64,000 nucleotides of DNA from positions 1-64,000 of the forward strand of contig JBBHKE010002557.1 in NCBI GenBank assembly GCA_037447655.1, given 5' to 3'. Of this stretch, positions 1-10,356 are shown piece after piece. This DNA comes from Zygnema cylindricum (lineage: Eukaryota > Streptophyta > Zygnematophyceae > Zygnematales > Zygnemataceae). The number at the start of each line of letters is the position of its first letter. The stretch's first letter is position 1. A program made the translations under genes and the position numbers. Under the pieces are notes generated by a model. The model made no database searches, had not been told where the DNA came from, and worked only from the letters and a program-made list of their open reading frames with translations.

Positions 1-159
1 TCTATCGCAGTTGCTCTATCCTGTACAGAATCACATTAAGAATATCAGACGTTGCGTTGTCCGTACGGACCATATCAAATATAATCGTGGTTGCCTTGTC
101 CTGTCTGTGTTGCAGCTTCGCTGCTGCACTGCTCTGCTGCTGCGCTGCTCCGCTCTGCT

Positions 160-285
160 ATATAGCGGTTGCTCTGTTGTATAGCAGCTGCTCTGCTGTA
201 TAGCAGCTGCGTTGCTCTGTTGTATAGCAGCTGCGCTGCTCTGTTGTATAGCAGCTGCGTTGCTCTGTTTGTTAAGCACCTGCGC
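160..285. repeat. 24-bp minisatellite, about 5 units
   Basis: The unit is roughly TGCTCTGTTGTATAGCAGCT plus GCGT, repeated in tandem with small changes. It keeps several frames open on both strands (an 8-residue ALLYSSCV-type period), so the short open frames here are repeat artefacts rather than genes. Confidence 0.85.
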
Positions 286-619
286 TGCTCTGAGACTGAA
301 AGCTTTCCAAAAAGACAACACTCTCCACGTGGCTCCATGTCATGCCACGTCAGAAAACGCCAAAGTGACCACTCTGGGATTTTGGCGATGATGTGCGGCG
401 TTGGATTTGCAGCGAGACACAATCTTAGCTGTTATAAATACTTACGCTGCATTTGTTTCACTGTCGAAACAAAATGCGTGATATCCGTTTTGAAATAGAA
501 TCGTACTTTCATAAAACCGTATCTATGCATGTCGTATACAGTTTTAGTTAAATGGTTTTGTTCCCCCCCTAAATATATATTTATATCTATCACATACTAT
601 ATCACTTAGCATTGGTCCT

Positions 620-697
620 AGTCTTATAGGATAAAGGTGATTGCTATCGGCCAACTTGACGAACCGCAGGTAGCGGGATCAAATCCTGGGTCTGTCA
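620..697 (+). repeat. tRNA-like module inside E-family LTR (copy A)
   Basis: A B-box-like GGATCAAATCC lies at 676-686 in a T-arm-like context. A GGATAAAGG stretch about 45 bases upstream sits where an A box would be. Flanking TGACGAA and TCTGTCA can nearly pair. Related modules occur at 5898-5971, 12503-12568, 17968-18043 and 38507-38590, always antisense to the LTR. It is not an intact tRNA gene. Confidence 0.55.
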
Positions 698-894
698 GGT
701 ATATAACCTACTAAAAATAACTGTCTATTGAACTAAGGCAATCATGGATCAACCACCTTCTCTATCCTTCAGTGACTATAACAACTATGGGGGCTAGAGA
801 GAGGAGGTGGAGGCAGGCTGCCCGTCCTTTTCTTTTCTTTTATCCTAACATATTTAAACCTAGAAAATACTCTAAAAATCTACTAATTTCAACA

Positions 895-2313
895 AACCTC
901 TCGGTTCCCAAGCACGCTCGACAGTTGTCAAGCTCATGTGCATTCTCGGCATATCTCTAATCACACGAATTCCAAAGCCCCATTCCACCATGTACGGACC
1001 TCAACGTTCGGTAAAAGGGGAAAACAACCAGTTGAACCCCATCCTTGTGTTTTCACCTAGGAGCACAACTCACTTTAGTTCACCTCAAACGGAGGTCCAA
1101 AGGCGGAGTTAGTCCGTTGCAACGCTGCCGGCTGAGTGACATGGCATTTGTTCTATGTAGCTTCAGCGGAGGGGTACATTGTGGAAAGTGACGTAACATT
1201 TGGGATTGTCCTGTAGATTCTGCTGTTAGCCTTCAATAGGATGGTAGTTCAGGCCCAACCGACGGGTAGAGCATTTATGACTTTGGATCAAAGCTAGGGG
1301 TTTTCACGTAAACTTAGAACTTTGTGGCCCATTGGTGTACCATAAGAGGACCTTTGGTTGCTAATCCAGCCGGAGCCTGTCGCTTAACTGTTTGCCCTGA
1401 GTGTAGTATAGCCTGTTTTGTCTAATGTCCGTACGATAACAAATGCTAGCCGCTGATAGGCTTTTGGAATTGCTTTGACTTTGGCACGTGTAGTAGGACA
1501 AACCTTGGTTGTATAAGGCACTTGGGGCCGAAGGAGACAAGTTGCTTTTTCAGTACTGTCTCCTAAGAAAACCCCCAGAGAACCAATCTATCTTTCTGTT
1601 GGAGAACAGTTGCATTCTGTCGTGGACTCTGTTGCCATGTTTGTTTTGGACTGTCTTTTGTGGAAATCGTAGCTCGGGTGGGTGGTTTGCCGATCCTCTC
1701 TTTGGGCGATTTGGACGTTCACTATATCAAACTGAGAAGAGTCTAGTCGGATCTTTACAGCGGAAACAAGTGGTGAGGAAGAATCATATCTGTCTTCGCG
1801 TCAATTTGGAGAGGTATCTTCTTCTGAGTTTGTCTTCGTTGCACACCGGGGTATGTGAGCTTGCTTTACCATTATCATTGATTTCTATCTATATTTATAT
1901 TCTCAGGGGCAAGGTGATATTGTTTAAAAACCAAAGAGCCGATTTTTATTGTTTCTATATTTCCGCGTGGGAGTTATTTGCGCACTGTTGTGGTCCTTGG
2001 TTTTTGTCTGGTTTTCTTGTGGGATGGATTGGACGACTCGCATTCCCTTTGTTGCTCTTTGGAGAGTGCTCAGGGTTGCAGCATTTAGTGGGCTTTCGAT
2101 GGATCAACACATAATTTGGGGGGGTATGGGGTACTTTTTTTTTTCACTTTCTCCCTTATTATTACCTATGCATATCCCCGGAAAGGAAGAGACAAAGAAA
2201 AGCATGATCTCGCATCCGGAACGGCATCAACATTCGGGGTGGATTGCAGGTCTATCATGCACACCTCTTCGGACATCACACCTAAACCTCCCGGTTCCCA
2301 GGCATGCTCGACA
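895..2313 (+). mobile_element. Gypsy 'M'-family LTR end, leader and second LTR piece
   Basis: The stretch holds the last 29 bases of an LTR ending GCTCGACA (895-923), then a leader of about 1.2 kb, then a second LTR piece (about 2100-2313) ending in the same GGCATGCTCGACA. The leader has landmark blocks also seen near 28.3-30.6, 34.5-36.7 and 61.8-63.0 kb: a GGGTACATTGTGGAA block near 1163, a TATAAGGCACTTGGGGCC block near 1513, and a block ending near 2090. The open frames at 1509-2114 and 1949-2383 are not conserved in those copies, so I do not call genes. The LTR-leader-LTR order suggests a short non-autonomous derivative or a recombination product. Confidence 0.65.
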
Positions 2314-2737
2314 GCTTCCCTTCCTGGTGGTGGAAGGTAAGCAATTTGAAATTTTCCTGGGATGGCTATCAAGACAAGGCTGAATAAGGAATTAAGTGCC
2401 TGGAAATAGCAGTTTAGTGTTCGAAACCCGAAGGGTCGATAAAGGACCAAGGTGGTGGTACCCTGAGATTAATGGAATCGGGGAAAAACAAATGCTCTTA
2501 ATTCCGGATGTTACCCTGTTTATGCAACTTCCACTCTGTCAAAACTGCTCGGCAGCTCCACAGATATTGTCAATGTCATTTAGCAATTCCCTATTTCCAA
2601 GCGGTGGGAAAAGGAATATCAAAACTGAATCGGGCTTTTTTAGCTATATTACAAAACAAAACCATTTCACACCTTCAGTCAAAATCTTCGGAGATCATGT
2701 CCAAAAGTGAGGAACTCAATGGACAAGTGGTGTCGTT
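2314..2737 (+). pseudogene. Decayed gypsy internal region upstream of DNMT domain
   Basis: The stretch lies between an M-family LTR end and the methyltransferase remnant. It has short overlapping open frames (for example 2396-2710), none of which I can assign. By position it should hold the sequence preceding the DNMT domain (gag or protease side), but no zinc knuckle or protease motif is visible. Confidence 0.35.
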
Positions 2738-3725
2738 GACAATTCCCAGTTCCGACTCCGGATTCTATCTGTATCCTTAGGAATTAGTTTTCATTCGGAG
2801 GCGGTTTTGAAGGTTAGATACAAAGTGGAAACCTATGCAGCAGTGAAAATATCCCCCGAAGCTCGAGCCGTCAGCGAACACTGCCTGCAGCAACTTCACC
2901 AACTATATCCTCAGCAGCTCCCACTGTCGGCAATTTCCAAAGCTCACTGGAGTCTTCCCCATAACGTGGATAACATCATGACACCTCATCTAGCCAGCCT
3001 GGGATGAATAGATTTGGTAGCGGCGGGATGGCCTTCTCACGGATACTCCCTAGCCGGACAAGGAAAGGGGCATAAAGAAAGCAGGAGTAGGACATTTTTC
3101 CAGATAGTATAGTTAATCTCATGGATACAACAACTCCAAGACACGCCAGTGCGGTATGTTTTGGAAAATGTCTACTTGGGGGATGATCGACGAAGACATG
3201 TTGCCGATAACTAGAATCATATCACCTGATTTTAGGAGCTTCATTGGTCTTCGATGGAACACAAATGGGATCTCGGGCCCACAGAGTTAGGGCTTATTAG
3301 ACAAATCTCATCCCGCTTCCCGAACGCAAGAAACTCTTAGAGAAACAGATTTCCAACCCCGAAAAATTTGTGCAGCAAATCTTCTGGAAAGGGCGAATGG
3401 CAACGCCCGTGACAAAACTGACCATCCCCCTTTCTTTTGGTGTAATAAGCTACGATTTCCACGTAAAGCGCTTCCAACTTTGGTTTCCTTCCCGAACAGC
3501 AATACATATCAGAAGGGAGCAGCAGGAAGGATGTTCGACATTACAGCAAAAATCTGGACATTCCTGAAAATTGCAAAACAAGAACAAGCCATGGGATTTC
3601 ATCCGGATACCACGGCCGCACCACGTATTTCAAACCTCCAATGGTGCAGCATAATAAGACAGAGTATGGAATTGAATGCGGTCACATGGGTCTTGATGCA
3701 TTCTCTTGCCTTTTCTAGTCTCTAG
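2738..3725 (+). pseudogene. C5-cytosine DNA methyltransferase domain in gypsy element (catalytic Cys lost)
   Basis: DNMT domains of this class transfer a methyl group from S-adenosylmethionine to cytosine C5. One frame from 2738 reads a decayed motif I (RILSVSLGIS), then YAAVKISPEARAVSEH (motif II) and, after a TGA at 3005, IDLVAAGWPSHGYSLAGQGK (motif IV) and YVLENV (motif VI, near 3150-3167). In another frame come VFDGTQMGSRAHRVRAY (motif VIII, about 3249-3300) and the C-terminal MGFHPDTTAAPRIS with a motif-X-like tail (3591-3710). The catalytic PCQ is PSH: Ser codon at 3035-3037. Motif order I-IV-VI-VIII-X is canonical, unlike plant DRM enzymes, which are permuted. It lies upstream of gypsy RT in the same orientation and is parted from it only by the 3915-8802 insertion. 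The minus-strand copy at 47043-48166 is the closest relative here. Several stops and at least one frameshift make it a pseudogene. Confidence 0.85.
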
Positions 3726-3914
3726 TCTCCGCAATCTAGAAATAGCTACATTCAAGCTCCAAAATTGTTAGCCATGCACGCCAATTTGCAACCTGAGGGG
3801 GGGAGAGAGACTAGAAAAAGAAGCTTAAAAATTTCACATGACTTAAAGGCACCCTCACTGGGGGGGAGCGGAGGCTCGGAAGAAGAAAACTTAGCGGAAG
3901 TTGTCAGCAATAGC
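3726..3914 (+). other. Gypsy internal stretch ending in TSD of copia insertion
   Basis: This joins the DNMT remnant to the inserted copia element. It contains two G-rich runs (3796-3804 and 3863-3870). The last five bases, ATAGC (3910-3914), are the target-site duplication matched at 8803-8807. No gene is seen. Confidence 0.6.
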
Positions 3915-4098
3915 TGTTGTTTTTGAAGATTTAGTTTCGTGCGTATGTGAAATTTGATGCGCACGCGACGTTTCGTGCGTATATATTTTACATGATGTAC
4001 TGTGGAGTTTTGAACAGTTTGCGGTTCGGGGGAATTAAATGTACGAGTAAAATTAATGGAGTAATTGAGTGGCGCGAAATGTGAGAGGAAATGGACGG

Positions 4099-4117
4099 CG
4101 GATCGCGAAGCGATCCG
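4099..4117. repeat. Perfect palindrome in C1 LTR
   Basis: CGGATCGCGAAGCGATCCG is an 8-bp perfect stem around a 3-base loop. It recurs at 7657-7675, and nearly so in the solo LTR near 29795-29815. It lies about 60 bp upstream of the G-box, so it may be a regulatory or RNA hairpin element. Confidence 0.7.
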
Positions 4118-4174
4118 ACGTGAGATAATCGACGAAGATAAAATGGTACATCGCACGTAAAGTTCATAATGCGA

Positions 4175-4193
4175 CACGTGGGATATATAAAAA
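4175..4193 (+). promoter_or_regulatory. C1 LTR promoter: G-box plus TATA box
   Basis: CACGTG (4175-4180) is followed at once by TATATAAAAA (4184-4193). The same pair is at 7733-7751 in the right LTR. This arrangement fits a Pol II LTR promoter in a plant-type genome; transcription itself is inferred. Confidence 0.65.
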
Positions 4194-4822
4194 GGACGCC
4201 GCCGGTACATAGAATCTTTTTGGGGACAGGTGTACTTATTTTTGGCAGGCGCATTTATGACGAGGAACAAAATTGCGGTACGGATAATTTCGGATGGTTT
4301 GACGAGGTTTCGACAAGTGGATTTTTATGACCACGCGGCGCCACATCAAGGGTGCCGATTAAGAGCGACGGACGGCGGATATAGGCCGCCGATATTTTCA
4401 AGGGATCTCATTATCTTTAATGACGTATTATTAGGTGGACCGTACATATGCGATGTCGGTTCACTACGTGGATTTATCTACGAGTGACTAAGCGAGTTGT
4501 CGCTTATGACGCGTATTTTGCGGACGCGTCGGTATAAATATTTGAAACAACATTGTCTTGTGTTACGTGAATTAATATTTTAGTGTTGATTATTACAGTT
4601 TCTATTTAGGTGGTCAATTAGGGTTTCGGCATTTTAATTTGTGTGTATGCAGTGTCGTACTTGCAGACAAGTGTACTCTTATGATTGGTCGACTCTCAGG
4701 TGTACACTTACAGTTAGGATTATTTGTCGTAATAGGTTTTCATGATGTAATACTACTTAGTGGAAGTTATGTTGGCTATTTTGACATGTAGCGATTCATT
4801 GACAGCTCACAAGTGTACATAT

Positions 4823-6156
4823 TGAAAATCTATGGGCTCCATTGCCACACAGAATTCGCAGGTCCAAAGGAAGCTAATCTAGATAGTGCCGACTCCAAGT
4901 TAATATAAACCCAAATGATTGACCCCTTGACAATCAGAACCCCATTATAGCTTCACCCCTGTGAAATAAGACTTTCTGTGTGCTCAGTTCCACCACAGAA
5001 TGCAAAGTTAGAATATTAGATTTGGACACATTCACCCACTTTGAATTTCCCTAAGAATTGCAGCCACCCAGGCAGGAAAAGACTCTGACCGACTACACCC
5101 TTGTGTAGCCTGGACTCCCCTGAGTCCGCAGCAAAAATAATCACTTAATTTGGTCAACTGAGTTGATTGTTATGGCTGGCCAAAGTTTGCCATTTATACA
5201 AGGTGCTCTCTCGAAGAGGCAGCTACCTACCAGAAATATTCTAAGTCCTAAACCCCTCTCTAAACCCTCTAGTACTGAGGTACGGACCAATCGCATTACT
5301 GTATAGTACATAAAGGTAGAAATGCCGATGTACCTTCTGTACGGTCATCGTACGACACAGCTAAAAAGTCAACACATGTTTTATCCGGATTCCCTCTTGT
5401 AATCCCCAGAATTCCCGCTTCCAAATCTTATCTCTCCACGTGGCGCCAGGTAATGCCACGCCAGTAAACGGTACCGTACAATAAAGTACAGGTGCCGGAG
5501 TACTTTCTGTACGGAGTGTACGATATTGCCACAATGTGACATTTGTCACATCCGGATTTGTTGTGTTCCTTTCCGGAGATTCCGCAACCTCTACGATGTC
5601 ACCACGTGTCATCCGGAGTGGTGACGTCCGCAAACCGCCAAATTATCCTTTCGCGTAGCCGGCGCTAATCACGGCCGTCCGATTTATTTCGGCATTAAAT
5701 TGTAGCCGTTGAAAGTTGGTGCGCGGTATTTGTTTCGCTATCGAAACAAATGTGCGGTATCCGTTCCGTCCCTCTAACGTACTCCGTACTAAATAAACTG
5801 TATCTATGCACTAAGAATCAATTTCCCGTAACGAATTACTTTACGTATCACTATATATATTGTTTTCAAACCCTATGTCATGTAACACTAGTATTAGACT
5901 TAACGGCTAAAGCTAATGGCTATGCATTGCTTGACGGACGCCAGGTACTAGGATCAATTCGTGGGTCCGTCTACATTCTTTTTAGTAAATCTATATTTAT
6001 CTACACTTGTCTCTCCGGAGAGCTTAACCAGCCATGGCTTTAGCTCCCTTTCCAGCCTTCAGTGACTACAACAAGTGTGGGGGCTTGGAGAAGGGAGTCA
6101 GAGGCACACTCCCTTTTCTATCTAATAAAGACCTAGAAAATACCCAAATATCAACA
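4823..6156 (-). mobile_element. Solo LTR of family 'E' nested in C1 left LTR
   Basis: It reads TGAAAATCTATG on the left and ATATCAACA on the right (minus strand: TGTTGATAT...TTTTCA). The target duplication CATAT is at 4818-4822 and 6157-6161. It has no internal region, so it is a solo LTR left by LTR-LTR recombination. Removing it restores the C1 LTR. It carries the tRNA-like module at 5898-5971. Confidence 0.93.
5898..5971 (+). repeat. tRNA-like module inside E-family LTR (copy B)
   Basis: The A-box-like region is AACGGCTAAAGC. The B-box-like GGATCAATTCG is at 5951-5961. ACGGAC and GTCCGT flank the B box as a perfect 6-bp inverted pair, as also in copy C (12503-12568). Confidence 0.55.
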
Positions 6157-6583
6157 CATATATAGGAATGAGCTTTGTTAGGAATTAAAATAATCAATGC
6201 TGGTTAGTAAAGTGGGGACCAAAGATGTAGTATTTTAGGGTTGTCGATTAGGTCATGCACTTTGAATGATATAATAATTATACCTTGATTATACTCTTGT
6301 TTATGTGTGATGCATTTGTTTTTATTATTTATGTTATTTTATATATGTTTGATATGCATTGTTTATGCATTTATCCTAGGGTTTGTTTATGTCGATTATT
6401 CCATCAAACCTTAGATATTGTCATAGGGTTTATTTATGTTCATTATTCCATGAAACCCTAAATGTTGTTGTATGTTAAATGGAGGATGCATTTCAAATGA
6501 TTGTTCATTGACCTAGCTTCGCTTAGCTTCTTGCATGATAGTTTGGGTGGCTTCTGCGGTCTATTTTAGACCAAAGAACAACA

Positions 6584-6597
6584 GGTTATGGGCCCAC
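6584..6597 (+). other. Primer-binding site: anticodon arm of initiator tRNA-Met
   Basis: GGTTATGGGCCCAC follows the LTR end directly. It is complementary to the GTGGGCCCATAACC anticodon arm of plant initiator tRNA-Met, not to the tRNA 3' end. Known parallels are Drosophila copia and yeast Ty5, which prime from a cleaved half of initiator tRNA. The same signal occurs at 18863 and 28137. Confidence 0.8.
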
Positions 6598-7473
6598 ACC
6601 CCATCTACCATATGTTAGGTTAAGTCGATGTAGGTTTTTGTCACACGCATTGTAGCGGGTTAATATTGTCCTTGCTGGTTGTATTGCAGTTGTGTCTGTG
6701 TACCCATGAGATCGGCCTTATCATAGTGTTGGTATGTGCCGATTTTAATCTTGCATCGCCCCAAGGGTTAACTTAGTGACAGTGCCGAAATGTCTACCCT
6801 CAATGAAAATGATTAATTATGAGAAATGATATTTTATTTTTGGAAAATACATATTCGTTTGATGGAGAGATGTGGAAGATGGAGATTCGACGTTTGGGGG
6901 AGAGAGATCCGGAAGGTGGAGTTGTGACATGTGGTGGAGAGATCCAAATTTTGTGGATCGATGATTGTTGAAAATTGGAGTTGTAATGTAGATTTTGAGT
7001 TGTTGGAAATTTTTGCGAAATGTGACATTATTAGAATTTTTGGAAAATACTATTTTGTATATGAATTTTTATGGGAAATTTTGGGATTTGATAGTTTATG
7101 AAAAGAAAAAAAAATATTATTGAAATCTAGATTTGTTATAATGAGGTAGGAATTATTTGAGCGAGGATATATTATTAGTGTGACCTTTTGGCTTTAATTT
7201 TTAGTTGATTTGTGATAGAATTTTGGGAATGTAAATCCGGATTTAGATATTGGAAGGAATTATTTTTGTTGTAATCGGAAGATGAAATCATATATATATT
7301 ATGTATTATGAAATCTGGATGGTATGTGGAGTTAGCGGAAGCGATGGTGGAACAAGTGAGAAAATTCTGGCGGAGGCATTTGGCGGATTCAGATGGAGGA
7401 GACAGCAGGAGGTGACAGTGTGACAGCTGATGACGTGGCATAATGGATGCACAAAACTAAATTTTCGGGGGAG
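6598..7473 (+). other. C1 internal non-coding region and polypurine tract
   Basis: About 880 bp between primer site and polypurine tract hold no open frame resembling gag, protease, integrase or RT. The sequence is purine-rich and AT-rich. It ends ATTTTCGGGGGAG at 7461-7473, the likely polypurine tract just before the right LTR. Confidence 0.75.
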
Positions 7474-8807
7474 TGTTGTTTTTGAAGATTTAGTTTCGTG
7501 CGTATGTGAAATTTGAGCGCACGCGACGTTTCGTGCGTATATATTTTACATGATGTACTGTGGAGTTTTGAACAGTTTGCGGTTCGGGGGAATTAAATGT
7601 ACGAGTAAAATTAATGGAGTAATTGAGTGGCGCGAAATGTGAGAGGAAATGGACGCCGGATCGCGAAGCGATCCGACGTGAGATAATCGACGAAGATAAA
7701 ATGGTACGTCGCACGTAAAGTCTATAATGCGACACGTGGGATATATAAAAAGGACGCCGCCGGTACATAGAATCTTTTTGGGGACAGGTGTACTTATTTT
7801 TGGCAGGCGCATTTATGACGAGGAACAAAATTGCGGTACGGATAATTTCGGATGGTTTGACGAGGTTTCGACAAGTGGATTTTTATGACCACGCGGCGCG
7901 ACATCAAGGGTGCCGATTAAGAGCGACGGACGGCGGATATAGGCCGCCGATATTTTCAAGGGATCTGATTATCTTTAATGACGTATTATTAGGTGGACCG
8001 TACATATGCGATGTCGGTTCACTACGTGGATTTATCTACGAGTGACTAAGCGAGTTGTCGCTTATGACGCGTATTTTGCGGACGCGTCGGTATAAATATT
8101 TGAAACAACATTGTCTTGTGTTACGTGAATTAATATTTTAGTGTTGACTATTACAGTTTCTATTTTGGTGGTCAATTAGGGTTTCGGTATTTTAATTTGT
8201 GTGTATGCAGTATCGTACTTGCAGACAAGTGTACTCTTATGATTCGTCGACTCTCAGGTGTACACTTACACTTAGGATTATTTGTCGTAATAGGTTTTCA
8301 TGATGTAATACTACTTAGTGGAAGTTACGTTGGTTTTTTTGACATGTAGCGATTCATTAACAGCTCACAAGTGTACATATATAAGAATGAGCTTTGTTAG
8401 GAATTAAAATAATCAATGCTGGTTAGTAAAGTGGGGACCAAAGATTTAGTATTTTAGGGTTGTCGATTAGGTCATGCACTTTGAATGATATAATGATTAT
8501 ACCTTGATTATACTCTTGTTTATGTGTGATGCATTTGTTTTTATTATTTATGTTATTTTATATATGTTTGATATACATTGTTTATGCATTTGTCCTAGGG
8601 TTTGTTTATGTCGATTATTCTATCAAACCTTAGATATTGTCATAGGGTTTATTTATGTTGATTATTCCATGAAACCCTAAATGTTGTTGTATGTTAAATG
8701 GAGGATGCATTTCAAATGATTGTTCATTGACCTAGCTTCGCTTAGCTTCTTGCATGATAGTTTGGGTGGCTTCTGCGGTCTATTTTAGACCAAAGAACAA
8801 CAATAGC

Positions 8808-9030
8808 GTCCTAATAGGTGGGGAAGCAGTAGACCCACAAGAAGGATTAGAATTCGATAACACACGGTGGGGTCGACCATCGGAAGCATGGGCGGAAGTA
8901 GAACCAAGGAAGATGGATTAGACCTTACGGGAGTAGTTGGACTCTCAGGAGAAAGCCCAACTCTCGGAATTATTGGAAAGACACAAACATGTGTTTTCTT
9001 GGTCAGACACCAACTTCTGTATCTATAAGG
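8808..9030 (+). pseudogene. Gypsy pol, degraded stretch before RT
   Basis: It continues the gypsy element after the copia insertion. No motif is recognised. The minus-strand open frame 8785-9126 is a shadow. Confidence 0.4.
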
Positions 9031-9893
9031 GGCCCCTTTTAGAATCGACTTGATAAACGAGACAGCGACTATTTGGCAAAAGCAATACCCTCTCAGCTTC
9101 AAAGAGAAAGAATTTATCACAGCCAACGTCCAAACTTTGGTGAAAGTCGGCTTAATGCAAGAGAGTACAAGACTCCACGTGTTCGCTTCCCCAACCGTTC
9201 TTCCTCCCTAGAAGGATTTGTCCGGGAAAACTGTCGATTTTTGGATGTGTTGGGACTATTGTTTGTTAAACAGTGCCACCATTTCTAACAGATATCTGAT
9301 GCCAACCGCGGAAGAGATCTTCGACTCTCTTGCCGGGGCCACTATATTTTCCACCATTGAACAATGGGTTTCACCAAATTGCCATGGAACCGAAGCACCG
9401 CGAGCGGACTGCATTTTGGGCGGGGTCTAGGTTAAATGAGTGGATCTATATGCCTTTTGGGCTAAAGAATGCTCTGGCAAAATTCCAACGAGCGATAGCC
9501 GAAGCTCTTTGAGGAATCGATTCTGCTTGATGCTATATTGATGATGTCATTATTTTCTCCATAACCTTTGAGGAGCACTTGGAGCATCTCCAAATTGTTT
9601 TCCGAGCCCTCTAAGCAGCAGGCTTTAAGTGTCACTCAAGCAAGGGTATCTTTGGGGTGCACAAAATCATTTACCTTGGACATGAAGTAACCCCCTAGAC
9701 AGTGGCCCCCTATATGGTCAAGATAGCAGCTGAAGACGCTCTCCCTCCACCGCAAGACATCTCGGCCCTCCGCACTTTTTTGGGCCTGGCCAACTACTAT
9801 CGAAGATTTATCCCCGAGTTCACCAGTCACGCCCAACCCTTAAATCAGTTATTGCGGAAGGACCAAGAGTGGCAGTGGGCCAAAGAATAACAC
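9031..9893 (+). pseudogene. Ty3/gypsy reverse transcriptase (decayed)
   Basis: RNA- and DNA-templated polymerase of the M-family gypsy element. It begins with FRIDLINETATIWQKQYP (about 9038) and shows a degenerate region near 9300-9430, then WIYMPFGLKNALAKFQRAIA (about 9441-9500), the catalytic YIDDVIIFS (YIDD codons 9534-9545) and the connection segment FLGLANYYRRFIPEF (about 9779-9823). The motifs lie in more than one frame with several stops, so it is inactive. It lies downstream of the DNMT remnant and upstream of RNase H, giving the order DNMT-RT-RNase H-integrase. The YIDD aspartates themselves are intact. Confidence 0.9.
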
Positions 9894-10356
9894 ACATCCT
9901 TCTAATTCTTGAAGGATGCGCTGAAGAAGCACCCCGTGCTCGGATGCTTGATCACCGGAAACCTTTCCTCTTATACACCGACTGGAGCAGGTTTGGATTA
10001 GGGGCAATTTTGACTAAGATTTATGACGCCGGGGCGGAGTGTGGTGGCTTACGCCAATAGGAGTAATAATAGAGCCGAGGGAAATTACAGCAGTTACCGT
10101 GGAGAGCTTCTCGCGGCGGTTTGGGCCATTCAGCACTTCTGGCCCTATCTATACGGGACACAGTTTACCCTCATTACCAATCACCAACCTCTCAAATGGA
10201 TCATGGAAAATAGTAAGTTAACTAGCAAAATCGCCAGATGGGTTTTCATCTTGCAGGAATACGATTTCACTATTGTCCACCAGGCAAGAGAAATCCACGA
10301 GAACGCTGATAGACTGAGCAAAAATCCCGACCCCTCAACTTTGGACTCTACCTGAG
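9894..10356 (+). pseudogene. Gypsy RNase H domain (decayed)
   Basis: This degrades the RNA strand of the cDNA hybrid. Visible are LLYTDWSRFGLGAI (about 9970-10010, first catalytic Asp in TDWS), then YRGELLAAVWAIQHFWPYLYG (about 10098-10160, catalytic Glu) and FTLITNHQPLKWI (about 10163-10203, with Asp to Asn at the usual TDH position). The frame is open from 10023 to 10355 but shifts before that. Loss of the TDH aspartate and the frameshift suggest no activity. Confidence 0.88.

Larger units (their letters stand above)
1..894 (-). mobile_element. LTR of copia-like family 'E' (cut by window edge)
   Basis: On the minus strand this LTR starts TGTTGAAATTAG at 894. It shares blocks with the solo LTR at 4823-6156 and the copies at 12311-12658, 17186-18245 and 38335-39253. 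Shared blocks are a CACGTGGC-type box near 328, the stretch around 440-540, the tRNA-like module at 620-697 and the block around 760-820. The left part is very diverged and carries a short tandem repeat. It appears to sit within a gypsy LTR whose last bases follow at 895-923. The far end lies outside the window, so a solo LTR cannot be told from a full element. No gene is seen. Confidence 0.7.
3915..8802 (+). mobile_element. Non-autonomous copia-type LTR element 'C1' with nested solo LTR
   Basis: The element is flanked by the 5-bp duplication ATAGC (3910-3914 and 8803-8807). The left LTR is 3915-4822 plus 6162-6583, split by a solo LTR. The right LTR is 7474-8802. Both begin TGTTGTTTTTGAAG and end AAGAACAACA, total about 1330 bp each, and differ at roughly 20-25 places by eye. 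A primer site (6584-6597) follows the left LTR directly and a polypurine tract (about 7462-7473) precedes the right one. The internal region of about 890 bp (6584-7473) has no gag or pol, so the element needed proteins from a relative. Open frames inside the LTRs (for example 4230-4487 and 7788-8045) are just copies of each other in LTR sequence. Confidence 0.95.

Noticed and set aside
31-498. Overlapping frames with ALLYSSCV or QQSSAAAI repeats
   Set aside because: Products of the 24-bp minisatellite.
620-697. A functional tRNA gene or a free-standing SINE
   Set aside because: The acceptor stem does not pair, the A box is worn in most copies, and the module always has LTR sequence on both sides; the LTR limits are set by TG/CA ends, target duplications and a polypurine tract.
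1509-2114. 201-codon plus-strand frame
   Set aside because: Lies in the gypsy leader; the homologous leaders at 30 kb, 36 kb and 62 kb break the frame.
3752-4487. Open frames of 85-172 codons on both strands, repeated with near identity at 7490-8045
   Set aside because: They lie wholly within the C1 LTRs; their conservation is that of two LTRs of one element, not of a protein.
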